DNA of 6,507 bases from Flemingiibacterium sp045534235 (GCA_045534235.1 JAZSJI010000114.1:1-6507); one strand, 5' to 3'. Positions 1 through 6,374 are shown, numbered from the stretch's first letter. Numbers and translations are program-made. Notes: generated from the sequence alone by a model not told the origin.

Positions 1-108
1 TGCGGTGTCGGCAAATGCGGACGCTGCAACGTAGGCGCAAAGTCCGTTCGCTAGGACGGCCCCGTCTTCCGCTGTGACGAGCTTGACGAGCTTCCGGACG
101 AATATTGA
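1..108 (+). CDS. C-terminal tail of an AsrB/PyrK-like FAD/NAD(P)H electron-transfer protein, with an in-frame TAG
   Basis: Only the last 35 codons of this gene lie in the window, in frame 1, ending at TGA 106-108. The tail begins CGVGKCGRCNVG and continues, after an in-frame TAG at 52-54, as DGPVFRCDELDELPDEY. This is the typical end of ferredoxin-NADP reductase-like electron-transfer subunits (AsrB of anaerobic sulfite reductase, PyrK, hydrogenase gamma). There a C-x4-C-x2-C...C motif binds a [2Fe-2S] cluster and the last cysteine sits in a Y-V-C-x-D-G-P-V-F context. The first three cysteines (residues 1, 6 and 9 of the visible part) are present. From memory of the family, the fourth is replaced by Arg (CGC, 49-51) and the next codon is TAG. 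Such proteins use FAD to move electrons between NAD(P)H and Fe-S partners in the cytoplasm. The following Fe-S gene starts 21 bases on, so it is probably the first visible member of that operon. Either the gene is damaged or the bases at 44-54 are wrong. Confidence 0.7.
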
Positions 109-113
109 TATTT

Positions 114-119
114 GAGGAG
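114..119 (+). promoter_or_regulatory. Ribosome binding site deciding the Fe-S protein start
   Basis: GAGGAG lies 10 bases upstream of ATG 130. It overlaps the TTG at 112, an upstream in-frame potential start, and so argues against that start: the ribosome would bind where the TTG sits. A second ATG at 139 would be 19 bases away, which is too far. Confidence 0.7.
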
Positions 120-129
120 AATAAACGAC

Positions 130-804
130 ATGGAAAACATGGTAAACATTTACCTCTACGGTAAAAAATACGAGGTTCCGAGTAGCCTTACCATTATAAG
201 CGCTATGGAATACGCAGGCTACCAGCTTGTTCGCGGAGTCGGATGCCGTTGCGGTTTTTGCGGCGCTTGCGCTACTATATACCGCATAAAGGGACAGCAG
301 GAGCTTAAAACGTGTCTTGCTTGTCAGACGAAGGTCGAGGACAACATGTACATAGCAACCCTTCCCTTCTTCCCTCTTGTAAAGCATCCCTATGATATTA
401 ACAAGGTAAAACCGACAGAGCAGATAATGATGCAGCTCTACCCCGAAATTTACGCATGCATCGGATGCAATGCCTGCACCAAGGCCTGCACGCAGGAGCT
501 TAATGTAATGCAGTATATTGCATATGCACAGAGAGGCGAATTTGAAAAGTGCGCAGAGGAATCTTTCGACTGCGTAATGTGCGGAGTATGCTCCTCACGC
601 TGCCCTGCGGGTATCACTCATCCGCAGGTTGGTCTTCTCGCAAGACGCCTTAACGGTAAGTACCTTGCTCCCGAAACCAAGCATCTCCTTGACCGTGTTG
701 CCGAGATTGAAGCCGGCGACTGCGAGGCGGCTCTTCAGGATATTATGAAGAAGACTGCCGAAGAGTTAAAGGAAATGTACAACAACAGAGATTTTGAGAA
801 ATAA
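130..804 (+). CDS. Iron-sulfur electron-transfer protein: N-terminal [2Fe-2S] ferredoxin domain plus two [4Fe-4S] clusters (fumarate reductase B-like)
   Basis: This 224-residue soluble protein has the layout of the Fe-S subunit of succinate dehydrogenase/fumarate reductase. The N-terminal domain (about 5-80) is ferredoxin-like. C39, C44, C47 and C62 give C-x4-C-x2-C-x14-C, as expected for [2Fe-2S]; C41 and C65 are extra cysteines. The C-terminal half (about 105-165) carries two motifs: C110-x2-C113-x2-C116-x3-C120 and C148-x2-C151-x2-C154-x3-C158-P. Both are full [4Fe-4S] motifs, whereas classical SdhB/FrdB has one [4Fe-4S] and one [3Fe-4S] cluster, the latter next to the quinone. The tail (190-224) is acidic and helical-looking. 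There is no signal peptide or membrane segment. The gene sits 21 bases after the AsrB-like gene and 14 bases before the flavoprotein gene, so the three are probably co-transcribed. It most likely wires electrons between the NAD(P)H-oxidising and the substrate-reducing flavoproteins. The family is clear; the partners are inferred from context. Confidence 0.88.
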   Translation: MENMVNIYLYGKKYEVPSSLTIISAMEYAGYQLVRGVGCRCGFCGACATIYRIKGQQELKTCLACQTKVEDNMYIATLPFFPLVKHPYDINKVKPTEQIMMQLYPEIYACIGCNACTKACTQELNVMQYIAYAQRGEFEKCAEESFDCVMCGVCSSRCPAGITHPQVGLLARRLNGKYLAPETKHLLDRVAEIEAGDCEAALQDIMKKTAEELKEMYNNRDFEK

Positions 805-818
805 GGGAGGGATGAAGA

Positions 819-2468
819 ATGTATACTAATGAAATGCTTGAATCTATCAAGAAGGTAGAAGCGACACGCCCGGCACGTCTTGAGGCTGTACTCGCCGGCA
901 ATCACCCTCGCCGCATGACAGCAGAGGAAAAGGAGCAGGTCCTTCTCGAAAATCATCCCGACTATATAAAGTCACAGTTTGCAGAGCTTGTTATCGGTCC
1001 CAACAAGGGTGAAAAGGTTCCGCTTGAGCTTGCCGAGATTCTTCAGGCTAACCCCAGAGTTAACCCCGCCGACATTGATCTTACCAAAATCGACTATGAC
1101 GTTGACGTGCTTGTAATCGGTGGCGGCGGAGCAGGCTCCGCAGCGGCTATCATGGCTCACGAAAACGGCGCTAATGTAATGATCGTTACCAAGCTCCGTC
1201 ACGGCGACGCTAACACAATGATGGCAGAGGGCGGTATTCAGGCGGCTGATAAGCCAAGTGACAGCCCCGCGCAGCACTATCTCGACGTTATGGGCGGCGG
1301 ACACTTCAAGAACGTTCCCGAGCTTGTATACAAGCTTGTAAACGACGCTCCCGGCTGCATTAAGTGGCTTAACGACCTTGGTGTAATGTTCGACAAGGAA
1401 GCAGACGGCACTATGGTAACCACCCACGGCGGAGGTACTTCCAGAAAGCGTATGCACGCTTGTAAGGACTATTCGGGCGCGGAGATAATGAGAGTTCTGC
1501 GTGACGAGGTTCAGAACAGACAGATTCCCGTTGTTGATTTCACCTCGGCTATCGAGATAATCAAGGACGAGGGCGGCAAGGCTGCCGGCGCAGTTCTTAT
1601 GAACATGGAAACAAATGAACTGCTTATTGCAAGAGCAAAGACCGTTGTAATCGCAACTGGCGGCGCGGGACGTATGCACTATCAGGGCTTTCCAACCTCA
1701 AACCACTACGGTGCAACCGCAGACGGACTCGTCCTTGCTTACAGGGCAGGCGCACCGCTGCTTTACGCTCACACGCTTCAGTATCACCCCACAGGCGCGG
1801 CGTTCCCCTCTCAGATATTCGGCGCGCTCGTAACCGAGAAGGTTCGTTCCATCGGCGCACAGCTTATCAACGCTGACGGTGAAGCATTTATGTATCCGCT
1901 TGAAACCCGTGACGTATGCGCGTCAAGCGTTATCCGCGAGTGCCGCAAAGGCAAGGGCGTTGATACCTTCGACGGCGGCAAGGGTATCTGGCTCGACTCC
2001 CCGATGATCGAGCTTATCCACGGTGAGGGTACTATCGAAAAGCGAATCCCCGCTATGATGCGTATGTACCTCAAGTACGGCATTGATATGCGCAAGCAGC
2101 CTATCCTTATTTACCCCACTCTCCATTATCAGAACGGCGGTATCAAGATCGGCGAAAACGGTATGTCCGCGGTTGAAAACCTCTTCGTTGCAGGCGAGGC
2201 AGTCGGCGGTATTCACGGCGAAAACAGACTCATGGGTAACAGCCTTCTCGACATCATCGTATTCGGACGCAACGCAGGCGTTAACGCAGCGGCTGCTGCA
2301 AAGAATACTGAAGGTGCAGCGAAGCTCTCGCTCTCTCACGTTGACGATTTTGTAAAAGAAATGGCAGATGCAGGCATCAAGACTGATGTCGTTTCACCGA
2401 AGCTTCTTCCCCGCTACACACACGGCAACCCTTTATATGACGAAGCTAATGCTAAGCTTATGAAATAA
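819..2468 (+). CDS. Fumarate reductase/succinate dehydrogenase-type FAD-binding flavoprotein
   Basis: The 549-residue protein belongs to the SdhA/FrdA/L-aspartate oxidase family. About 95 residues with no recognised domain precede the FAD site. The dinucleotide-binding sequence is VIGGGGAGSAAA (GGGGAG at 101-106), and AEGG at 136-139 is the flavin-contact loop. Active-site hallmarks of the family follow: HPTG at 323-326, TRD with candidate proton-transfer Arg364, HYQNGG with His436, GEA at 459-461 and NRLMGNS at 469-475. These support reduction of a fumarate-like acid, or the reverse oxidation. Asn132 occupies the place where complex II flavoproteins have the histidine that binds FAD covalently, so FAD is probably non-covalent. 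Only about 74 residues follow NRLMGNS, so the C-terminal helical domain is shorter than in SdhA. The start is ATG 819 with AGGGAGG eight bases upstream. No Tat signal or membrane segment is seen, so the complex is probably cytoplasmic. Substrate and direction are not proven; thiol:fumarate reductase-like and aspartate oxidase-like roles remain possible. Confidence 0.9.
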   Translation: MYTNEMLESIKKVEATRPARLEAVLAGNHPRRMTAEEKEQVLLENHPDYIKSQFAELVIGPNKGEKVPLELAEILQANPRVNPADIDLTKIDYDVDVLVIGGGGAGSAAAIMAHENGANVMIVTKLRHGDANTMMAEGGIQAADKPSDSPAQHYLDVMGGGHFKNVPELVYKLVNDAPGCIKWLNDLGVMFDKEADGTMVTTHGGGTSRKRMHACKDYSGAEIMRVLRDEVQNRQIPVVDFTSAIEIIKDEGGKAAGAVLMNMETNELLIARAKTVVIATGGAGRMHYQGFPTSNHYGATADGLVLAYRAGAPLLYAHTLQYHPTGAAFPSQIFGALVTEKVRSIGAQLINADGEAFMYPLETRDVCASSVIRECRKGKGVDTFDGGKGIWLDSPMIELIHGEGTIEKRIPAMMRMYLKYGIDMRKQPILIYPTLHYQNGGIKIGENGMSAVENLFVAGEAVGGIHGENRLMGNSLLDIIVFGRNAGVNAAAAAKNTEGAAKLSLSHVDDFVKEMADAGIKTDVVSPKLLPRYTHGNPLYDEANAKLMK

Positions 2469-2530
2469 TTCCGTCTGGAATACTGTAATACAACATTTCT
2501 ATAGTAACGCATAAACCTTCGAATGTAAGC

Positions 2531-2558
2531 AAAGCCTTCTTTTATCCGAGAAGGCTTT
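2531..2558 (+). terminator. Intrinsic terminator after the flavoprotein operon
   Basis: AAAGCCTTCT (2531-2540) pairs perfectly with AGAAGGCTTT (2549-2558) around an 8-base loop. One more C-G pair and a G-T pair extend the base. The following sequence, GTTCGGGTTT, is only moderately T-rich, so termination may be partial and allow some read-through into the transporter gene. It lies 62 bases past the flavoprotein stop codon. Confidence 0.7.
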
Positions 2559-2637
2559 GTTCGGGTTTAACTAATCAGTGTGAAAAGTTGTCAGATTATT
2601 ACACAAACAACATACCAGCTAACCGCAAAAATATTTC

Positions 2638-2642
2638 AGGAG
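2638..2642 (+). promoter_or_regulatory. Ribosome binding site deciding the transporter start
   Basis: AGGAG is placed six bases before ATG 2649. The reading frame is open back to a GTG at 2580, but that GTG has no Shine-Dalgarno and would add 23 polar residues before the first hydrophobic stretch. The ATG at 2649 is therefore preferred. No convincing promoter was found in 2559-2637; TTGTCA at 2588 has only a poor -10 partner (CATACC). Confidence 0.7.
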
Positions 2643-2648
2643 AAAGAA

Positions 2649-3878
2649 ATGAAAATCTTTGAATTCTTTGAAGGAAAATTCAGTCTCAACATAAGTGGAA
2701 TTTCCTTTCTTGTGTTTTCTGTACTTGCTATTGCCGCCATCGGTTATTTACTTGGCAGAGTTACTGTTAAAGGCGTTAGCCTTGGCACCGCAGGTGTTTT
2801 TCTCATCGCTTTACTCTATGGCTGCCTTTTCTACAAAGCCCTTGGAGTTCAGACTCTCGAGTATACAACGAATGCACTAAAAATAATCGAGAATATCGGT
2901 CTTATGCTTTTCGTAACATCGGTGGGATTTATTGCAGGTCCAAAATTCTTTGGAAATCTGAAAAAAAACTTCAAAACGTACATACTCCTCGGTCTGATCA
3001 TTATCGTATCGGGCGCACTGGTGTGCGCGGGCTGCATCACGCTTGCCAAGTTAACTATGAAGGATATTCCCTCAGAAGAACTCACCGCCATTATGACAGG
3101 ACTTTTCTCCGGTGCACTTACCTCTACGCCTGCATTTTCTGCGGCTAAAGAGGCAATCGGAAGTGATTATGCAAGCTACGTAGCCGTTGGAAACGGCATT
3201 GCATATATCTTCGGAGTTATCGGAGTGGTTTTGTTCGTTCAGCTTGTTCCTAAGCTCATGAAGGCGGATATGGCAAAAGAACGTGCAAAGCTTGTTGAAA
3301 GCGACAAAAACGCTGAGGATCCGGTAGATGCGCTTACCAATAAGAAGCTTATAACTATAGACACCTTTGGAATTGCTCCGTTTGCAATTTCATCTATTAT
3401 AGGACTGCTTGTCGGCAGTATCAAGATTGGCGCTTTCTCGCTGACCACGACCGGCGGTTATCTTCTTGTTTCGCTTGTATTCGGACATTTCGGACGCATA
3501 GGCAAGATAAATCTTATGCCTCCGGCATCAACTCTTAAGGTTTTCCGCGAGTTCGGTCTTATGCTTTTTCTCATTGGAGCAGGAATTGCAGGCGGTGCAA
3601 AATTCATCGAGTGCTTCCAGGCTGTCTACTTCCTCTACGGCGCGTTTATGACCATCATTCCAATGATAGTCGGTTTCTTATTTGCAAAATACGTCCTTAA
3701 ACTGAGTCTTCTCAACAATCTCGGCTCTATTACCGGCGGTATGACTTCCACCCCCGCACTTGGAACGCTTATCAATGTTGCCGGCACCGAAGACGTCGCA
3801 GCAGCTTACGCGGCTACATATCCTATCGCACTTGTTGCAGTCGTGCTTGCATCGCAGTTCCTTATCATGTTATTCTAA
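2649..3878 (+). CDS. AAEx-family transporter (aspartate:alanine exchanger/SucE type; YidE/YbjL duplication family)
   Basis: This is an integral membrane protein of 409 residues with about ten or more hydrophobic segments. It consists of two related halves. The first contains GALTSTPA (155-162) and the second GGMTSTPALG (363-372), the repeated signature of the aspartate-alanine exchanger family (TC 2.A.81). A second repeat pair is IGLMLFVTSVGFIAG (83-97) and FGLMLFLIGAGIAGG (302-316). The halves are joined by a short charged cytoplasmic stretch (about 201-236). Longer members such as YidE carry TrkA-C (RCK-C) domains there; these are absent. Characterised relatives are AspT (aspartate in, alanine out) and SucE of corynebacteria (succinate export). 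The gene directly follows a fumarate-reductase-like operon, so import of aspartate or fumarate or export of succinate is a reasonable guess. The hairpin at 2531-2558 means it may be a separate transcription unit. Family assignment is firm; substrate is inferred. Confidence 0.88.
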   Translation: MKIFEFFEGKFSLNISGISFLVFSVLAIAAIGYLLGRVTVKGVSLGTAGVFLIALLYGCLFYKALGVQTLEYTTNALKIIENIGLMLFVTSVGFIAGPKFFGNLKKNFKTYILLGLIIIVSGALVCAGCITLAKLTMKDIPSEELTAIMTGLFSGALTSTPAFSAAKEAIGSDYASYVAVGNGIAYIFGVIGVVLFVQLVPKLMKADMAKERAKLVESDKNAEDPVDALTNKKLITIDTFGIAPFAISSIIGLLVGSIKIGAFSLTTTGGYLLVSLVFGHFGRIGKINLMPPASTLKVFREFGLMLFLIGAGIAGGAKFIECFQAVYFLYGAFMTIIPMIVGFLFAKYVLKLSLLNNLGSITGGMTSTPALGTLINVAGTEDVAAAYAATYPIALVAVVLASQFLIMLF

Positions 3879-3884
3879 AATCAC

Positions 3885-3917
3885 AAAAATCCCGAAGACA
3901 GCTTCTTCGGGATTTTT
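3885..3917 (+). terminator. Strong intrinsic terminator after the transporter gene
   Basis: AAAAATCCCGAAGA (3885-3898) and TCTTCGGGATTTTT (3904-3917) form a perfect 14-bp stem with a 5-base loop (CAGCT), followed by a T-rich run. The A-tract on the 5' side makes it potentially active in both directions. It begins seven bases after the stop codon. Confidence 0.9.
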
Positions 3918-3976
3918 TATATCATTTTTTGCAAAAATTCAAATGTTATTTTTTCTTTATTTATACCTTTGCGCTA

Positions 3977-4005
3977 TTGACTTTGAAGACAGTTAATAGT
4001 AGAAT
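3977..4005 (+). promoter_or_regulatory. Sigma-A (sigma-70) type promoter for the MATE gene
   Basis: A -35 box TTGACT (3977-3982) and a -10 box TAGAAT (4000-4005) are separated by the ideal 17 bases. Each box differs from consensus at one position, and AT-rich sequence lies upstream. Transcription would start near 4012, giving a leader of about 38 bases before ATG 4050. I saw no clear operator palindrome or riboswitch in this short leader. Together with the terminator just upstream, this makes the pump gene its own transcription unit. Confidence 0.75.
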
Positions 4006-4049
4006 ATATGTAGGTCGCAAACACGTCTTGCCAATAAGGAGAATTACTA

Positions 4050-5489
4050 ATGAGCATAGCCGCCAAAAAGCCTCGCGCTTCAAATAAAATAAATATGTGC
4101 GAGGGCAAAATAATGCCCCTGCTTATCCGCTTCGCCCTTCCGCTTATGGTAATGGGCGTGCTTCAGGTGTTATTTAACGCCGCGGATATAATTGTCGTCG
4201 GTAAGTTTGCAAAAGATAGCGAGCTGTCACTTGCGGCAGTCGGCGCGACCACCTCGCTTGTTGCTCTCATTGTAAATCTCTTCATCGGTCTTTCAATAGG
4301 TACCAACGTTTTGTGCGCACGCTTTTTCGGAGCAAAGGAATACGACAACCTTTCCAAAACTGTGCACACGTCTATGTTTATAAGCGTTATCATCGGTCTG
4401 TTTCTGACTGTGTTCGGTTTTTTCTGTGCGGGAATGTTCCCGGGCATTATGAGCGTACCCGAGAACGTCGCACCGCTCTCCACGCTGTATCTTAAGATAT
4501 ATTTCCTCGGTATGATACCGATGCTTGTCTACAACTTCGCCGCGGCTATACTCCGCTCCGTCGGCGACACCAAGCGTCCGATGTATTTTCTCATTCTCGC
4601 GGGCGTAGTCAACGTACTTTTAAACCTGCTGCTCGTAATCGTATTTCACCTTGACGTTGCAGGCGTTGCCATAGCGACGGTCGTAGCGCAGACGATATCC
4701 GCTGTGCTTACCGTGATATGTCTTATCCGTGACGACGGTGCAGTCAAGCTTTGTTTAAATAAGCTAAAATGCTCGGGACGGCATCTTGCGCAGATAATAA
4801 GAATCGGTCTTCCCGCAGGGCTCCAAAGCACGATGTTCTCTATCGCAAACGTAATAATTCAGACCTCGCTCAACGCGCTCGACGTGGAGCTGTTTCTCTC
4901 AGGTGTTCTTCTCAAGGAAGGCGCGCTCGTCGCCGGATGCAGTGCTGCAGCAAGCATAGAATCGATAGTATTTACCGCGATGGATTCGGTATATCAGGCG
5001 GTGGTTTCCTTCACAAGCCAGAATTTCGGCGTTCGCAACTACGATCGAATCAAAAAGGCACAGGTACGCGGTCTTATTTTAGTCGGAATAGTCGGAGCGA
5101 TACTTTGCTCAATGTGCTACCTTTTCCCCGAGCAGCTCGTCAGCATCTACGCCGACGCGGAAAATGCCGTCCAAACGATACAGTACGGCGCAGAACGCCT
5201 CGCTCTCGTCGGCGGTACGTGCTTCCTTATCGGATTTTCGAACATTTTCGTTTCGGGTATGCGCGGTATGGGTTACTCTATGACGCCTATGATAATATCA
5301 CTCTTGTGTACGTGCGCATCAAGACTCGTCTGGATCGCAACCGTGTTCCAGTGGAACCGCACGGTATACACGCTTTATATGGTGTACCCGGTTTCATACG
5401 CTCTCACGCTTGTCGCACAAGCGGTGGCGTTTCTCATCGTATTCCGTATGGCAGCGAGGAAATATCCTGCACGCAAAGAAGCATTATAA
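4050..5489 (+). CDS. MATE-family multidrug/toxin efflux transporter
   Basis: This 479-residue, twelve-helix membrane protein is typical of clostridial MATE exporters (NorM/DinF superfamily). These expel cationic drugs, dyes or metabolites in exchange for Na+ or H+. Family landmarks are the N-terminal EGKIMPLLIRFALPLM (18-33), QVLFNAADIIVVGKF (39-53), LRSVGDTKRPMY (168-179), the start of the second half RIGLPAGLQSTMFSIAN (251-267), QNFGVRNYDRIKKA (325-338) and GMRGMGYSMTPM (403-414). The length is somewhat above the common 440-460 residues. This is partly due to an apparently extra stretch around 280-291 (LFLSGVLLKEG) between helix 7 and the conserved AAASIES segment. AAGGAG lies eight bases before the ATG. 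The gene has its own promoter and ends in a terminator overlapping its stop codon. The substrate cannot be told from sequence, and no adjacent regulator hints at one. Confidence 0.92.
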   Translation: MSIAAKKPRASNKINMCEGKIMPLLIRFALPLMVMGVLQVLFNAADIIVVGKFAKDSELSLAAVGATTSLVALIVNLFIGLSIGTNVLCARFFGAKEYDNLSKTVHTSMFISVIIGLFLTVFGFFCAGMFPGIMSVPENVAPLSTLYLKIYFLGMIPMLVYNFAAAILRSVGDTKRPMYFLILAGVVNVLLNLLLVIVFHLDVAGVAIATVVAQTISAVLTVICLIRDDGAVKLCLNKLKCSGRHLAQIIRIGLPAGLQSTMFSIANVIIQTSLNALDVELFLSGVLLKEGALVAGCSAAASIESIVFTAMDSVYQAVVSFTSQNFGVRNYDRIKKAQVRGLILVGIVGAILCSMCYLFPEQLVSIYADAENAVQTIQYGAERLALVGGTCFLIGFSNIFVSGMRGMGYSMTPMIISLLCTCASRLVWIATVFQWNRTVYTLYMVYPVSYALTLVAQAVAFLIVFRMAARKYPARKEAL

Positions 5490-5511
5490 AAGGAGCCCAA
5501 GGGCTCCTTTT
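5488..5511. terminator. Bidirectional terminator between convergent genes
   Basis: AAAAGGAGCCC (5488-5498), a two-base AA loop, and GGGCTCCTTTT (5501-5511) form a perfect 11-bp stem. T-rich sequence follows in both directions: TTTTCTTATTTCTT on the + strand and TTTTATAAT on the - strand. It can therefore serve the MATE gene and the convergent cysteine-rich gene. The stem begins inside the MATE stop codon (TAA 5487-5489) and ends one base before the stop codon of the opposite gene (complement of 5513-5515). Confidence 0.9.
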
Positions 5512-5512
5512 C

Positions 5513-6343
5513 TTATTTCTTGTTGCAACCGCAGCCACCGTCGACGTCACGCGCCGCACCGATACAGCCGCATCCGCTACCCTGCGGTACGCTTCTGCCG
5601 GGTGCAAACTCGTCGATCGGGAACGCCATACGACGGAATGCGTCGCAAGGCGAACCGGTGTCCGCGACAGCGCACTCCTTATCGGGCACGCTGAACTCGA
5701 GCGCATTCACGAGATACTGCTCGGCACGCTCTATGCGGATAACCGAGAAGAAGCCGAGCGATACCGCAAGATAGCGGTTGCCCTCATCCCAAAGCTCGCC
5801 AACCGAATTTGCAACCGCCACGGGAATGTCCGCGCACGAGCAGCAGCAAGTGCAGCAGCAGGAGGAAGGCTCAACCACTCTCGTGCCGAGCACGACGGGA
5901 TCAACGGTTTCCACTACCGCCACGGGCAGATTGTTCCCCATCTCACCCGCGCAGGGCACGGAGCAGAAGCTGTCCGCCGTAGCGTTCGAGCGGAATACGT
6001 GTACGCTTCCCTCGCCGCCGTAAAGAACGACGGACTTCTCAACAACGGCAATACCGCTAAAGCACTGGCTCTTACCGGGGCACATGCACGCTTCAAGCTC
6101 AAGCTTTACGTAGAAGCGTACGGTCACGCGGTAGAAGCCGCGGGAGAGCTGTACGGGTTCGACGGTGATAGCGGAAGAGCATATTTCCGCCGATTTGGTG
6201 CGCACCTGCGAGGTATGTTCGATGATGCTCTGACCGAGTTCATCGAGGAATACGCGCGTATCCTCGAAGCAATCGCGGTCACGGCAGGAGTCGAACACCT
6301 GATAGGTATCTATCACAACGCCGCAGCTAAAGTCGGAGGCCAA
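5513..6343 (-). CDS. Cysteine-rich protein of unknown function, 5' end disturbed
   Basis: The open frame runs from TTG 6343 to TAA 5513-5515 and gives 276 residues. I recognise the sequence type (CRDRDCFEDTRVFL, RGFYRVTVRFYVKLELEAC, VDPVVLGTRVVEP, LGFFSVIRIERAEQYL) as resembling unannotated clostridial proteins, but know no function. Numbering from the TTG, there are 22 cysteines. The most striking are CCCTCCCSC at 162-170 and two C-terminal CGC motifs at 258-260 and 271-273, suggesting metal binding or disulfide cross-linking. Between them lie beta-rich, non-membrane segments. No signal peptide is visible. The TTG has no ribosome binding site and an in-frame TAA sits six bases before it. ATG 6368 does have a good site but lies in another frame, and reads into TAG at 6327-6329. 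One extra base in about 6327-6352, or a +1 ribosomal shift, would join them into a protein starting at 6368. A metal-handling or spore-surface role is only speculation. Confidence 0.75.
   Translation of the reverse strand: MASDFSCGVVIDTYQVFDSCRDRDCFEDTRVFLDELGQSIIEHTSQVRTKSAEICSSAITVEPVQLSRGFYRVTVRFYVKLELEACMCPGKSQCFSGIAVVEKSVVLYGGEGSVHVFRSNATADSFCSVPCAGEMGNNLPVAVVETVDPVVLGTRVVEPSSCCCTCCCSCADIPVAVANSVGELWDEGNRYLAVSLGFFSVIRIERAEQYLVNALEFSVPDKECAVADTGSPCDAFRRMAFPIDEFAPGRSVPQGSGCGCIGAARDVDGGCGCNKK
6228..6321. repeat. 94-bp direct repeat, copy 1 (inside the cysteine-rich gene)
   Basis: These bases are identical to 6414-6507, offset by 186 bases. The copy encodes the conserved stretch VVIDTYQVFDSCRDRDC...DELGQ on the minus strand and is in place within the long open frame, so it is taken as the original. 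Confidence 0.95.
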
Positions 6344-6374
6344 GCGGTCTTAGGAAGACAATTTTCATTTTCAA

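Noticed and set aside
52..54. TAG as a reassigned sense codon throughout this genome
   Set aside because: Only one such codon, in a segment with two other suspicious substitutions. No other gene here has an internal TAG extending its homology.
112..129. TTG at 112 as start of the Fe-S protein
   Set aside because: It overlaps the GAGGAG ribosome binding site, which is correctly spaced for ATG 130.
972..1679. Minus-strand open frame of 235 codons, plus others at 1624-1860, 1811-2095 and 1923-2339
   Set aside because: They lie antisense inside the well-supported flavoprotein gene, show no recognisable domain, and are explained by its codon bias.
2588..2616. TTGTCA-17-CATACC as promoter of the transporter gene
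   Set aside because: The -10 box matches consensus at only three of six positions, which is too weak to list as a feature.
2580..2648. GTG at 2580 as start of the transporter
   Set aside because: No Shine-Dalgarno, and a polar 23-residue lead with no family support. ATG 2649 has AGGAG six bases upstream.
5520..6023. Plus-strand open frames opposite the cysteine-rich gene
   Set aside because: Low-complexity translations (Q- and S-rich) that are reverse reads of the cysteine-coding stretch. The minus-strand frame is longer and resembles known unannotated proteins.
6327..6368. 13-codon leader peptide MKIVFLRPLGLRL acting as an attenuator
   Set aside because: No run of regulatory codons and no terminator/antiterminator hairpins follow; it runs straight into the conserved reading frame.
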